A stretch of DNA of 64,000 nucleotides from Monarcha castaneiventris obscurior. Taxonomy: Eukaryota; Chordata; Aves; Passeriformes; Monarchidae. The stretch spans positions 1,116,001 to 1,180,000 of the forward strand of contig JAMPIT010000269.1 of the NCBI GenBank assembly GCA_026261815.1. The letters are read 5' to 3'. The position numbers and the translations under genes are program-made. Below are positions 23,031 to 34,480 of the stretch, one piece after another (the first letter of the stretch is position 1; each line of letters begins with the position of its first letter). The notes below the pieces were generated by a model that saw only the letters and a program-made list of their open reading frames with translations, ran no database searches and had not been told where the DNA came from.

Positions 23031-25684
23031 CAGGCCCTCAGCAGGTCTCGAGTGCTGTGTAAGGCTCTGCAGGGTCCTCTCCCTTTCCTCCTCCCATTTT
23101 CCCAGAGAAGGATCTCAGCAGCCTTTGGTTCCTGTGCTTTCCTCAGGCAAATGTTCCACACCAAACTCAGCACGAGGGGTGTGAGCTCAAACACAGGGAC
23201 AGAGGCTGCAGAGATTTGGTTGTTTCCACTAAAAATGCACAGGTGGCCCCAAAACACAGAAAAAAATCAGGATCCAGTGTCAGTTCCACTCTGCCTGACA
23301 CCCCTGACCTTTCCCTGCCCACAAACCCCTGCTGACCCCTCACTGCCTCCCTGCACCGAGGGAAGAGCTGCTGGGTGATTTTTGAGGGGACCAGAGAGGA
23401 TAAAAAATGAGAAAATGGCTGATTAGATCTGAGGTGACAGAGATGAGGAATAAAAGCCATTAGAGCCCATTTGCAATGTGCCCTCATTGAGTCAAGTTTC
23501 AAGGTGTTTTTCCAGATTATTAATAGCCTGACAGCACTTTTTGTACAGGAATCTGATAGGGGAAATAACACTCATGTACACACACTGCAGTGTGCAGGGA
23601 AAGTGGAGGCCCTTCATTTATTTACTTGGGGAGATGTGAAATGCAGCAAAGCAGCAGCTGGATCCACACAGAGCAAACCTCCTGAGCTACAGCTGCAGCA
23701 TCTCCAGGCACATATCCCATAACCCTGCAGAGGAGCTCCCAGAACCTCTGCAAACAGACCCTGGGCTGCATCCCCATCGTCCCAGTCCTTGCTGAACACA
23801 GCCTTGGGTTCTGGGGGATGTTCTGGACACTGAAAACGTCCCAGGCATCCAATTTATTCAGAGTGGTTTCTTTTAAACTCAGTGGAGCACCAATCCTGAG
23901 CAGCTCTTTCCTGTCTCGCCCCCCTTATCTGAATTATCTCAGCCGTACCCGGTGAAATGAAAGCTGGGGCGAGAGGGAGGCGAGCACAGGAATGCTCGGG
24001 CGTGTGGGAAAGAAAGGTTCAAACATTCCCAAAGTCGCACTTTGTAGTTGCGAGCTCGTAAAAGAGAAATTCCAGGTGGGGAGCGCTTTGAACTTCCCAG
24101 GCTGAGCTGTCAGCCGTGAGTAATCGCAGCGCTGTGCGAGAGCCCGGGGTGGCCCGGGAGGGCGAGGGATGGAGCTGCGGTGCCCAGGGGCTGCTGCTTT
24201 CTCCTGAACTGCAGCTTTCGCTTCCCCAGCTCGTGTTGCAACCTCGCTCTGCTTGCGAGGATTAGGAATAATCAGGTCTTGCTTTGTGTTACGTGCTGTG
24301 GGGGTAGCCAAGCCCGCAGCCAGTGGGAGTGGGCAACAAACGGTGGGGACTTGCTTTAGCCCTTTGCTCTGCTCCTTTCCACCCAGCACCGCCTGGAGGA
24401 TGGGCTGCTGCGCCAAGAGCTGCCCCTACAGAGAAAGGATCCTCTGCTGGTGGCTGCACAGAGCCTGAACCAACCCCAGGGGAGCTCAGTCCTTCCCCTG
24501 AATCGCCATCCCTGAGCTGGGATGGGGCACGGGCAGTTCCTGCTGAGGTCGGTAAAACCCTGCAGGTGCACAGGCGATTCCAAACTCCATCCCTGTGGGA
24601 CAGAGCAGTGCCTGGGCAGAGAGGGAGGGCTGAGGGCAAGGCTGAGGGCAGGAGGCTCCCGGCAGCTCTTCCTTCACACCCTCTCAAGAGCTCTGGGACT
24701 TGCAGCAAGTGCTGAGAGCCTCCGGTGGTTCCTTGCTCAGCACTTCTTGTCTGCCAGCTGCTTTGGGAGCCAGCGGCTTCTGAGGGAGCTTGGCCTGATC
24801 CAGATCCTGGTGGGAAGTGATTCCAATTCCCCACAATTGCACTTGAGTCTCAGCTCAGCGCTCGGTGCTTCCCAGAGAGGTGTTGGGGATCAGGCACTTG
24901 GCTCCGGGGTTCCCATTTGGGTAAGCTCTTAAGACCTGGGGTTTTGTCACTGCAGAGCACTGATCCCACCTTGGATCAGCCTGAGGTGTTCTCTCCTGGG
25001 GAACTGCCCAATATTCTCCTTGTCTTTGCATTCTGTGCAGTGTCTTGTGCCCTTGGCCTCCCCTTTTTCATCCTCGAGGCTGCAGCTGATAAATTCAGCT
25101 TGTCTGACTTCTCACAGGACACCCCCTGTTCCTGCAGCTGACCAAAAACTGCTTCCTACAATGGAAAGAATTTGTGTTTCTTATCATTTAATTGAAGGTG
25201 TCTCTCACCTTCTACCATAACTAGTTGCTTTTATTTTCAGGTGAAAATATAAATTCCTCCCCATGAAAAAAAAAAAAAAGCTTTCCTTCTAAGAATATCT
25301 GAAAAGTGACTTTTTAAAATGCAATTTCTTCGTGCAGTTTTTCAGTAAGGCTTTTCCTCGATGCCGTTCTCCAAACTGCAATGTCTTAACCAGCTTCAGA
25401 CTGAAATGGTAAATGATATTTCAGCCCTGCGAGACAAAACACAACCCCAGGCCCAGCGCTGATCCCTCCAGCCTGCAGACCCTCAGGAGGAAAGGTGCCC
25501 GCAGAACAACGAGGCCTTATCACCCTTCCCTCATTGCCCTGCACACCCAGAACCTCCTGAGACCCCTCCTGCAGTGCCTGTGGTGGAGCTGTCCTGGAGC
25601 ACTGCTGGCTCTGCCCTCTCCTTCCCTCCCCAACTCCTGCCCTGCTGCCCGTGGCAACTCCAGCGGCTCAATTCCTTCCTCCAG
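23031..25684. other. Long spacer, no gene recognised
   Basis: About 2.6 kb of GC-leaning single-copy DNA. The CpG content near 23960-24200 is somewhat raised. AT-richer patches at 23400-23560 and 25180-25400 could be weak elements. The 160- and 181-codon minus frames (23934-24416, 24289-24834) show no domain. Confidence 0.4.
25266..25279 (+). repeat. A14 homopolymer
   Basis: Run of 14 A with no recognisable retroelement body upstream. Confidence 0.85.
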
Positions 25685-25880
25685 TAAAATCTTAACAAGT
25701 TGAGCCGAATCTTCAAACAAATCCACGTCTGCCTCAATAAATATCAAAAGGGAAATCCAGCTTAATATAAACAGGGGATGGTGAAGTGGTGCTATTTATA
25801 TGGCTCAATTTCCCTTCAGTTAAACCGCTAATGGCACTTGGAGGGCTCGTAATTAGAAGCCACATCTGACAGAACAAAGT
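25685..25880. promoter_or_regulatory. Candidate conserved noncoding element
   Basis: AT-rich block with CAATAAATATCAAAAGG, GCTTAATATAAACAGG, GTGCTATTTATATGG and CTCGTAATTAGAAGCC. TATTTATA resembles a MEF2-type core. Repeat-free. Confidence 0.42.
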
Positions 25881-26735
25881 CATCGGGGGAAGCCAAGCCA
25901 GGGCAGGATGAAAGTGCCACCAGCACAGGCCCAGGGCCCAGCTCTAGGTCTGAACTTGTCTTGGTAGAGCAGTGCTTGGCTCTTGTGCTCCATTCCAGCT
26001 CTTGCTTAGAAAAATTCCAATATCCAGGTGATTTGTGTCCTTCCTCTGTCTGCCTTTCCTCAGGCAGACCCTGACCAACTCTGGGCTCCCCCTGCCTGGG
26101 CAGGATTTGCTCAAACCCCACAAATTCGGGGCTGATTAGAGATTCCAGTTTGTCTGCACTTTGCTTTTCCAGAGCTCCAGAACTGCTCAGAAGTGCAGAG
26201 CAGATGCGAGCCCAGAAAAGGAGCAAATGATTAACAGCAAGCGTTTGGGCTGGAGCCGCAGTCGCACCTGATTGTTATTTTGGGTTTTTTTCAGTACATC
26301 TCGGCACTTTTGCCCAGCCCTTCCCTGCTCCTCTCCCCAGCACAGCCAGGAGCAGCCCATTAGCGTGAGGGATGCGTGTCACTGCCTGCTGATCTAGGCC
26401 AGGGCTCGGGCTGCTCCTCAGAGCGAGTGCCCAGAAGCACAATTAGACACCAGCCAAGACTCTCAGCGGTGATTTAAAAGGGATTTTGATTTTACAGGTA
26501 CATCTTAAAAGCACCTGGTTTTGTGAAAATGTAAAAGCTGCTCAGTTCTCACTATCTGCAAATCAGCAGCTCTCAAATGAGGAACATAAAAATGGCAGCA
26601 TCCCACGGCGTGAGTCTGCTCTGGAAATATCGTCAGTGCTGTGGGAGCAGAGGTTCTCCGAGCCTCAGCCCCACCACGCTGATCCTGGAGCTCCGTGCAC
26701 AGCAGCTGTTAACCCTTCCTCTGCTCCACACACAG
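25881..26735. other. Spacer, no gene recognised
   Basis: Mixed DNA. The patch near 26435-26540 is AT-richer (CACAATTAGACACC, GATTTAAAAGGGATTTTG) and may be a weak element. Nothing else was recognised. Confidence 0.38.
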
Positions 26736-26850
26736 CAAGGCTGGAAACATTAACCATAGTTTGGGAATTCGGTTATTTAAAGTCATCTCTCCAAGGCTTA
26801 TAATGGCTGCTGGTTGTTATGGGGGAAAGATTTATCTTGTCTGGGATAAA
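26736..26850. promoter_or_regulatory. Candidate conserved noncoding element (weak)
   Basis: Short block with ACATTAACCATAG, TTCGGTTATTTAAAGTC and GGTTGTTATGGGGG. No repeat. Confidence 0.3.
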
Positions 26851-27114
26851 ACCTGAGCAAAGTCACAGCTGCTCAGAGTCTTTCAGCATTTGCCCCTTTT
26901 CCTTTCTTTTTTTTTAAATGCAATTCAACAAGTTAAGCCCGAGCAACTGTGTGTGACCCCATGGCTACAGTAACATCTGTGGCTGTCCTCTGCCATTTGC
27001 GAGCTGGAACGGCTCTAATCTCTTGAGCACACTGCTCTGCGGTGACATTTCCAGGACATCCGCACTCCAAAAGGCAGCCAGTGGCCTTGGATCAGAGTTT
27101 AAAATAGAACCGTG

Positions 27115-27300
27115 TTTGCCTTTGTGCACAGCACGGGATTTCTGGGGAGCGGCGGCTGCGGGAGCAGCGGGGTTGTGGGACCCGGGTGGAGCCGCTCCGA
27201 GCTCCGCATCCCCGGCACCGGAGCGATTCCCCGGCACAGCCAGGGAGAGGGCTCCTGCTGCCCCAGACACCGCTCGCCTCAGCGCAGACACCTAATTAAC
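27115..27300. promoter_or_regulatory. Small CpG-rich patch
   Basis: GC-rich stretch with many CpGs (GGAGCGGCGGCTGCGGG, CCGCTCCGAGCTCCGC). It is too short for a firm CpG-island call. No promoter elements were recognised. Confidence 0.35.
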
Positions 27301-28010
27301 ACCGGCTAAATTAGAGCAGAACCGAGGCTGGTGCTGGAAAGGGCTGGAGGAACCAAAGCGCTTCCAATGTGACATAAAACCAGGAGGATGCTGCGCGCTC
27401 CCCACGGAGCGAGGGGATGGGGTAGGGAAGGCGCTCTCGTTCCCCTCGAGGCAGCCCCGGCCTGCTGAAGGTGTGGGGTGTCCTGGGGTGAGCCAGGCTG
27501 GTTTGGGGACAGCTGGCCTGGTTTGGGGGCATGGTGAGGTGGTGTTGGTGCCCCGGAGCCTTCCCCGCCAGCCGCTGTGACAAATGCGCCTCCTGCTCGT
27601 TCCGCAGGCTCAGCTGGCGGCAGCTCTGCTCCTTCTCCCCTCCTCTGTAATGCAAAGCAAAAATCATTCCGCTCGCGTTGCTAAAGGTGCTTTTCATAGC
27701 TGTGAGCCTGTTAACGCTGGTTTCCTAACAAATACCAGCTGAAAGGCTTTTGTTTGTTTGTTTTGGGTGCGGCGTTTCCAAACACTGGCAGCAAGCTGCT
27801 GCTCGGCTCCGTGTTGGTGAACAGGAGCTGCCGGCTCTCACCTGGGGAGGGGCGGAATCCGAGGGAAGCCTCACCCGCCTGGGGGGAACCGGGACAGGGC
27901 ACGGAGGGGCAGCGTGGGCAGCTGTCCGAGGGGCAGCTTCTTGCCTGAAGATGTTTTCCCCCCGAGCTGGGCCCTGCACAACAGTTCCTGCCTCTGGAAA
28001 CTGCTTTGGA
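27301..28010. other. GC-rich spacer, no gene recognised
   Basis: GC-rich DNA with scattered CpG. A short GTTT run lies near 27748-27763. A 203-codon minus frame (27711-28322) crosses the CR1 fragment downstream and is treated as spurious. Confidence 0.4.
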
Positions 28011-28013
28011 ACT

Positions 28014-28129
28014 CAGATTGGACGCGGCTTGGGGCAACCTGGGCTTGTGGAAGGTGTCCCTGCCCATGGCATGGGGTGGGACTGGGTGGGATTTAAGGTC
28101 CCTTCCAACCCGAACCCTTCTGGGATTTG
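28014..28129 (+). mobile_element. CR1 LINE 3' fragment
   Basis: About 115 bp matching the 3' end of avian CR1 elements: GGGGCAACCTGGGCTTGTGG, then GAAGGTGTCCCTGCCCATGG, then TTTAAGGTCCCTTCCAACCC, in the usual order. It is 5'-truncated, as is normal for CR1, and encodes nothing. The plus-strand orientation is clear. Confidence 0.9.
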
Positions 28130-28186
28130 AGGTGGGGAATCCCTGTCTGGCACAGGGACCAGTGAGAGATGGATGCTCAGCAACCT

Positions 28187-28226
28187 TCATCCTCCTCTTC
28201 CTCCTCCTTCCTCTCCCTCCTCCCAG
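28187..28226 (+). repeat. Polypyrimidine (CCT)n-like tract
   Basis: About 40 bp almost purely C/T, rich in CCTCCT units. Confidence 0.8.
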
Positions 28227-28369
28227 CGGCCCAGCGCAGCTCACTGGGGCCCACTGGTGCCCATCCTCGTGTCGTCTCCTCTGTTGTGCCGTGGCAGCTT
28301 CCCGGGGGCTCGCAGGGAGCATCCGGCTGATTTACGGCTCCCAGCGCCTCTCAGTTTGTAATAAAGTTT

Positions 28370-29060
28370 TCAGCGGCTCTGTCGCGCCCGTCCCCGCCCC
28401 CGCGCACGCACAGCCCGCGCTCGCTTTGTTCTCCTCGCACTGAATGTCAACTCATAAACCTTTCATCAACTCAACCAGGTGGAAAAAACCCATTACTGAA
28501 AGAAGCGTTCATTCAGGTTCGCAGGGGGATGGAGGGGAAGGCGGAGGAGAAAGTTCCCCGGTGCAAGGAAAGCGGAGGGGAGGGGGCGCGGAGGAAACGC
28601 GGGCGCGCTGCTCCTCGAGGGGCTCCGCGGAGCCCGGCAGCGCTGCCAGCCCCGGCAGGAGCTGGGGACAGCCCTGGGCATCCTCAGAGCGGCAGCGCTT
28701 TGGGCCCGACACCCAAAAGCAGCTGGGAGGCAGCGGCAGCGCGGCCGGAGGGGCAGGAGCGGCCCTGGCCGGGGCTCCGCTGCTGGAAGAGGCGGTGGCC
28801 ACACAATGGAGGGACTGAAACCGGCGGATGAGGAGGAGAGGAGGGCAGGGACAGCGGGGAGTCCCCAGGGCAGCGCTCAGCCCGGGGATGCTGCGCTCGG
28901 AGCCTGCAGAGCCCTGGGCAGGAGCTGCTGCTGCGGCCACGCCTCGCTGGTCAAGTGTCCGGGCTAAAGCATCCCTGAGCGGGAGCTGGCAGCGCCCGGC
29001 GGGCAGAAAGCACGGCAGGGCCTGGGCACGGCCCCTTTGCTGGCGGAATCCCGGCCTCCC
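28370..29060. promoter_or_regulatory. CpG island candidate
   Basis: Very CpG-dense DNA (for example CGCGCCCGTCCCCGCCCCCG-like text near 28382 and GGGGGCGCGGAGGAAACGCG near 28582), with roughly a dozen CpGs in the 100 bp around 28590. It is interrupted at 28440-28520 by a CpG-poor stretch (CTCATAAACCTTTCATCAAC). No exon or start was recognised, so a promoter of an unannotated transcript or a regulatory island are both possible. Confidence 0.6.
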
Positions 29061-29224
29061 TGGCCCTCACCTGCTCAGGAAGGCACTGCTGCCTGCACGG
29101 GTCATCGATCCCCACGGCCAGGAAAATGTTATTGATTTGGGGTTATTGATATGGGGTTTCAAAAGGGCTGGAGGTGGGGTTCACTGAAAAATGGAATCTC
29201 CTTTACCCCAGCATGGTTGTGTTT

Positions 29225-29660
29225 TGGGCACACACTTCTGGGATTGATGGATCTTTCTGTACACACGGCGTGTAAAGTTCTGCACAAAAGTGTATCTAAA
29301 TAAGTTTTAAAGCACTGCAGTCCAGAGGTAAAGCTCTGGAGAAGGGCAGGAGGGCACTAGGGGATGGAGAAAGGATGAGAGACAACAAAGGAGAACAGGC
29401 AGTGACATCTGTCACTAGTATTTTATAAGTTAAAAATTCAGCATAATCTCCTGCCACCCTGTCCGCTATACTGAGTTCCAACAGCAACAGAATTGTCATG
29501 ATTTCTACATGAATTAATTCAAATCTCTCTTTGCATGATATGGCGTAAGAAAGGGGCCATCTGGTTTATGTTCAGGGTGTCAGAACCACTCATACCAGCA
29601 CACTCGCAGAGTGCAAGATGGAAGTTGACTGCACATATTAATGTCTCCTTACCCTCTGCC
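29225..29660. promoter_or_regulatory. Candidate conserved noncoding element
   Basis: AT-rich block next to the CpG island. It contains GTGACATCTGTCAC near 29402 (paired TGACA half-sites, MEIS/TGIF-like, in inverted orientation), ACATGAATTAATTC near 29508 and ACATATTAATGTCTCC near 29632. Repeat-free. Confidence 0.43.
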
Positions 29661-29865
29661 TCCACGGGCCCCGGTGCTGCTGTCCCATTACGCTGCTGCC
29701 ATTCCCATGCCAGCGGCAATCACGGCCCTGACGCCGAGCCCGGGGGGCTCCAGGCACCTCCAGCCACGGCCGTGCCCGGGGGCTGCTCCCAGCACGGGCT
29801 CGGGGCTGGTTTGTCACTCGTGGGGGGCTCGGGGACACCGGGACCGCGCTGTGCCCACGGCAGCA
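29661..29865. other. GC-rich spacer
   Basis: GC-rich, CpG-containing DNA between the AT-rich block and the 43-bp minisatellite. Nothing was recognised. Confidence 0.4.
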
Positions 29866-30425
29866 GTGACCAAGTGCCCGGTCAGAGACTGCCCAGCCCA
29901 GCCCAGCAGTGACCAAGTGCCTGGTCAGAGGCTGCCCAGCCCAGCCCAGCAGTGACCAAATGCCCAGTCAGAGACTGCCCAGCCCCACGGCAGCAGTGAC
30001 CAAGTGCCCGGTCAGAGACTGCCCAGCCCAGCCCAGCCCAGCAGTGACCAAATGCCCAGCCCAGCCCAGCCCAGCCCAGCCCAGCAGTGACCAATGCCCA
30101 GTCAGAGACTGCCCAGCCCAGCAGTGACCAAGTGCCCGTCAGAGGCTGCCCAGCCCAGCCCAGCAGTGACCAAGTGCCCGGTCAGAGCTGCCCAGCCCAG
30201 CCCAGCAGTGACCAAGTGCCCAGTCAGAGACTGCCCAGCCCAGCCCAGCAGTGACCAAGTGCCCGGTCAGAGACTGCCCAGCCCCACGGCAGCAGTGACC
30301 AAGTGCCCGGTCAGAGGCTGCCCAGCCCAGCCCAGCAGTGACCAAGTGCCCGGTCAGAGACTGCCCAGCCCAGCCCCACAGTGACCAAGTGCCCGGTCAG
30401 AGGCTGCCCAGCCCCACGGCAGCAG
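29866..30425. repeat. ~43-bp minisatellite
   Basis: About 13 units built from CAGTGACCAAGTGCCCGGTC, then AGAG(A/G)CTGCCCAGCCCAG. Lengths vary through a CCAGC 5-mer at the unit ends, which expands to several copies near 30056-30085. Some units carry a CCACGGCAG end instead. A degraded form (GAGCAGTGACCCC) continues to about 30470. The frames here are repeat artefacts. Confidence 0.95.
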
Positions 30426-30469
30426 TGCCTGAGCAGTGACCCCCTGGCCTGAGCAGTGACCCCTGGCCT

Positions 30470-31070
30470 CCCCCTGCTCAGGGGCTCAGCAGCAGCTGGC
30501 AGTGTGGGAAGCTGCCCATCCCACCAGGAACGGCGCCCGGAGTCGGGAATCTTCTCACTGCCGTCGAGGTTTGAATTCTGCCTCTCAGATTAGGAGCCCG
30601 TGATAATAACTTGGATAAGAGGAACGCTTTAATTGGGGTATCTGGGGCTGCTGACATCACACGGGTTTACACTGCCTGGTTTTCCTGGGTGCATTAATTT
30701 TACCTGGATATATTAATTTTTACCTGGATGTATTAATCCTCAAAACACCCGAAACCAGTGCAGTTCCCAAGTGCTTGCAGGGAAAGAAAAAAGGATCAAG
30801 GAAAATGGGTCTTTTGGGGCTGTAAACCAGTGCACCAGATTTCAGGTAATTACTCCAGCAATTTTTGTTTTGCTTGTGTTACATCCTGGTGGCAAACTGG
30901 TTCACTGTGATTTTTTCAGCAGTTAGTTAAATATGCAAAATCCAAGCAGAATTGGTTTGCTGAGACAAGGCACCAAAGCCCCAAATTCTGTTCCCTTTGC
31001 TGTTTGAAAGGGGCTCGGGAGAGTGGGAAAGAAACCACAAAGCAGAAAATCCTCATCTAGAACACATTAG
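30470..31070. other. Spacer with short TA-rich repeat
   Basis: Mixed DNA. At 30693-30740 a 19-20-bp unit (ATTAATTTTACCTGGATAT) is repeated about 2.5 times, each copy combining a homeodomain-type ATTAAT and an E-box-like ACCTGG. Nothing else was recognised. Confidence 0.5.
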
Positions 31071-31335
31071 CTCTGTTTATATTGCAAAGGCTCTGGCTCA
31101 AGCGAGGGCTCTTTTGCTTAGAAATATTGTTTTAGCATGAATTTATCTTCAAATGAGCTTCGTGGTAAATAGAATTCAAACACGAGCTTAAATTTAAGGT
31201 CTTATTTAAGTGCTTTCCTACTTCACTTGCCAGCTGAGGATCTGGCCTGAGCTTTGAGCATCTTTGGGGAGAAGAAGCAGATTAATGAGATTAGAACATT
31301 TGCAATCACTTTTGTACTTCCCTGGGCCGCGTGAT
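31070..31335. promoter_or_regulatory. Candidate conserved noncoding element
   Basis: AT-rich block with GAAATATTGTTTTAGC, GCTTAAATTTAAGG (palindrome-like) and GCAGATTAATGAGATTAG. Repeat-free with no frame. Confidence 0.43.
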
Positions 31336-31989
31336 CTCTGTAATGCCTCGTCTCCACGGGCCTGTGGAGCGTGTTGGCTGGGTGCTGATAGACAGGGGTG
31401 ATGAAAACAGGGCTCACTGGGCGTCCTTGCAGCTTTGGGAGCACATTCCATGGCCCGTGGGGAATTCGCGTTTAATCTCTGTGCTCTGCGAGACCCAGCC
31501 CTTGAGTGTTTCACTCCCCACCCTGCGGGGCTCCTCTCCTGGCTGGGCTTTGCAGCGGATGTTTCGCAGTCAGCAAATGAAATACGTGGTCAGGGAGGAT
31601 GGGAAGGGGTGGCCTGGAACAGGCAGGGCTTCACCCAGAGCATGGAAACCCCAGCGAGGTCTGGGCTGGTCCCTCCTGGCAATTCCCATTCCACTCCCCA
31701 CCCCTGTGACTCCAAGGGAAATCTGTGATTTTCAGCTTTGCGAGTTTGGGGTGTTCCAAATTGTGCTGCTGGATGCTCCTGGCTGGTGTCAGGGAGGGCA
31801 AAAGCACTGAGACAAGCCCACAATCCTGTTTGTTCCAGTCACAGGCACAACCTGGAGCTTATTTAATGCAGGACTGCCCAGAAATGCAGCCAGGGAGTCG
31901 TGCAGAGCTTGCAGCCTGTAGGCAGCTCGTGTGTAGGGCCAGGACAAACAGGGCAGGAAATGCAAACCCCACTCACAGCTCCGTTTCCT
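31336..31989. other. Spacer, no gene recognised
   Basis: GC-rich single-copy DNA. A 159-codon plus frame (31331-31810) has no recognisable domain. Confidence 0.4.
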
Positions 31990-32115
31990 GCGCTGGAAGA
32001 GTAATTATAATTAAAAATAAATCACCGCTGCTTTTAGTTTGATGAAATTACCACTTCTATTAAGAGCGGCTCGAGCTGACTGTAAATCACTTTCTGCAGG
32101 GTGTCACTTTGGGGT
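31990..32115. promoter_or_regulatory. Candidate conserved noncoding element (short)
   Basis: AT-rich block with GAGTAATTATAATTAAAAAT, AATCACCGCTGC and ATGAAATTACC. It is short, dense in homeodomain-type cores and free of repeats. Confidence 0.4.
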
Positions 32116-33900
32116 TTGGAATGTTTGATGGGCTAAAGGATGCGTTGTGCTGCAGCTGCAGAAGGAAAGGGCAGAGCAGGAATCACACAGGGGCGAGAGC
32201 AGCACGTTCTTGTGCTCCGGGGTGCCCGGAGTCTGGAAGAAATGAAATTAGCACTTCTGAAAAAGAATTGATTAATGCAAAGATGCTCCAAACTACTCAA
32301 TTCATCTGCCTTAATGGGATGTGGGAGGCAGTTTTGACTTGCTGGCCAGAGAAGGCTGTCCCAAAGGCATGAACTCAGTTGACAGCCATCACTTCCGTGC
32401 TTTTTTGTTTCTTTTAATGTGTCAAAACTCGGCTGCTCTCCAGAATTATTAGAAGCTCAGAGCTAAAACTTTTTCTGTTGTTTAAGAGCATTTTCTGCAG
32501 TTGTGTTCTGCATTGCTGAGGCGTGAGGGGAAATGGGAGCCTGAACTGCTGGATCCTGAGAGCCTGGGCTTTACGAGGCTGCAGAAAGCCTGGGGAGCAC
32601 AGGCCCAGTCTGGAAATGCATTTAAGACACTCACGGCTCGGAGCACATAAATAGTTGCACAGAAGTCAATGGGACATAAATTTATGAATTTGCCTAAGTG
32701 CTTTGCTGGATCTCTGCCGAAGGAACCACTTACCAGGAGTTGCAATAACAGAACCAGAGCCCTGTTAATGAGCAAACCCCTGGAGCAGAGCGTCAGGGGG
32801 ATGTGAAATCCCATCCCTGGGGACACTCACCCTGCTGGTGACACTGCTGTCCCCTGCCCTCTCCAAACTGAGATTTACAGGTTCCATTTTACACTGGGAG
32901 CACAGCAGGGTGGTGCAGGAGGGGGAGCAGCCTCTGCAGCAGCCTGGGGGTGCTTCAAACCAGAGCTCAGATCCAGAGGGCAGGCACCAGAGCAGCTTTT
33001 CTTCTAGAAAAAGCCTGTACCAGATCTTCTTCAGCGAAATGTGCCTTTCACCTTCCACTTTTTTCTTTTAAAATTCTTTCGGCAGCAGAGGAGGCTGATC
33101 AGGAGAGAGAAAACACGAGTGACTAAGATCAGTCAATATTGTCAGATCTCTGCATGCTCCATTAGCGCTGGCAGGCACCAGAAATGCAGATTTCACTGTG
33201 CAAGGGCTCGTAAATCACGCTGGGAGCAGCAGCTGGGGTGGGGATGCTGGGCAGGGAAAAGGGGCTGGTTCGTACCCACAGAGCCCTGCAGGCAGGTGCC
33301 AGAGGCCAGGTTGGGTCTCCACTGCACAAGGCACAAACACAAAACCCAAAGCAGAACCAGAGCAGCTCCTGAGCCGTGAGGATGCACAGGGTACAAGAAC
33401 AGAGGAGCCTGGCAATGGGACAGGGCTGGAACACCTTGGATCCTCCAGCGTGGGCACTTTTCCCATTGGGGTTTCACCTGAAACAGAAAGCAGGAGCAGC
33501 CCCTGGGAGATGGTGGAGCACAGGAGATGTGAGGCAGAACGGGGATTTGCTCAGTGCCACTGTGAGCTACTCAGCACATGTGGGTGTATTCAATAAATCC
33601 CTGTCAGAATCCTTGCACCGAGAAAGAAGAGGGTTGTGACAAATTGGTTTTGTCTGTTGTTCTGCACAGACATTTCTTTCAATCAAGTGAGGAATGCTCC
33701 CCCATCACAGTGAAACTTCCCTCAAAATCTCTCAGTGTGAGCCAGAGCTGGCCACTGGCACTGGCCCGGGAGCCCAGGGGCCTGGGGGGCCCAGCTGGAG
33801 CAGGAACACAGAGCTGGCCTTGCAGGGAGACGTGGATACCCTGAATCCCTGTTAACTCAGGAATGTCAGGGAAGAAAATGCGTGGAAGGTTTGATGTATG
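32116..33900. other. Spacer with weak AT-rich patches
   Basis: Mixed DNA. Patches at 32385-32480 and 32615-32770 (GGACATAAATTTATGAATTT near 32672) have enhancer-like composition but are short. The rest holds only chance frames. Confidence 0.35.
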
Positions 33901-33911
33901 GAGAGCAGCAT

Positions 33912-34006
33912 GTCAGGTTCTGGTGGTGGGCTTGGCAGTGCTGGGGAAGGGCTGGACTCGATAATTTGGAGGTTTTCTCCAACCCAAACAACTCCCTGAT
34001 TCTGTG
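33912..34006 (+). mobile_element. CR1 LINE 3' fragment
   Basis: About 95 bp with the CR1 3'-end order: GGGCTTGGCAGTGCTGGGG, GGGCTGGACTCGATAATTTG, then TTTTCTCCAACCCAAACAAC and CTGATTCTGTG. It is more diverged than the copy at 28014 and seems to be a different subfamily. Plus orientation. Confidence 0.82.
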
Positions 34007-34139
34007 CATTGTGAGCAAACTTTGGGGTTGTTTTCCAGAAGCAAATCACAAAACTTTTCCAGAATTCCCAGAGAGTTTGTAGGCGAAAGAACCTTCAGTC
34101 CTTCCCATTCTCACAGCAGCCTCCGCTGTGGTTCACACA

Positions 34140-34480
34140 GAGCTGTGTTAACATGAGTCTGGAATATCTCAGCACATAATTATTTATCCTTCAATAAAAC
34201 AAAGAAAACCATGTCTAAATCTGACTAATATCCCCTCCTCAGCCTGCCAAGTGGGGCCTTGTGTTTTCAGCACTGCAAAGCAAGCCTGACTCGCTGCATA
34301 TTTTGTGTTACCATGGTTTATGTCCAAATGCAAGGATTTAATTTTGTCCGTCATCGAGCCGTGGTTTCCATATGACACCAGCACATTCCTCCCCTCTGCC
34401 TGCTGTTCTGACAGACGACAGAATCGAATTAAACATTCCAACCACCCCTCTGCAAACGCAGGAGCTTCTGTTCCTTTGGC
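34140..34480. promoter_or_regulatory. Candidate conserved noncoding element
   Basis: AT-rich block with CACATAATTATTTATCC, GATTTAATTTTGTCC, TTCTGACAGACGACAG and AATCGAATTAAACATTCC. Repeat-free. It lies directly after the CR1 fragment. Confidence 0.43.

Noticed and set aside
25266..25279. A14 run as a processed retrogene or SINE tail
   Set aside because: No target-site duplication or repeat body upstream. The same applies to the A-runs at 13783 and 55878.
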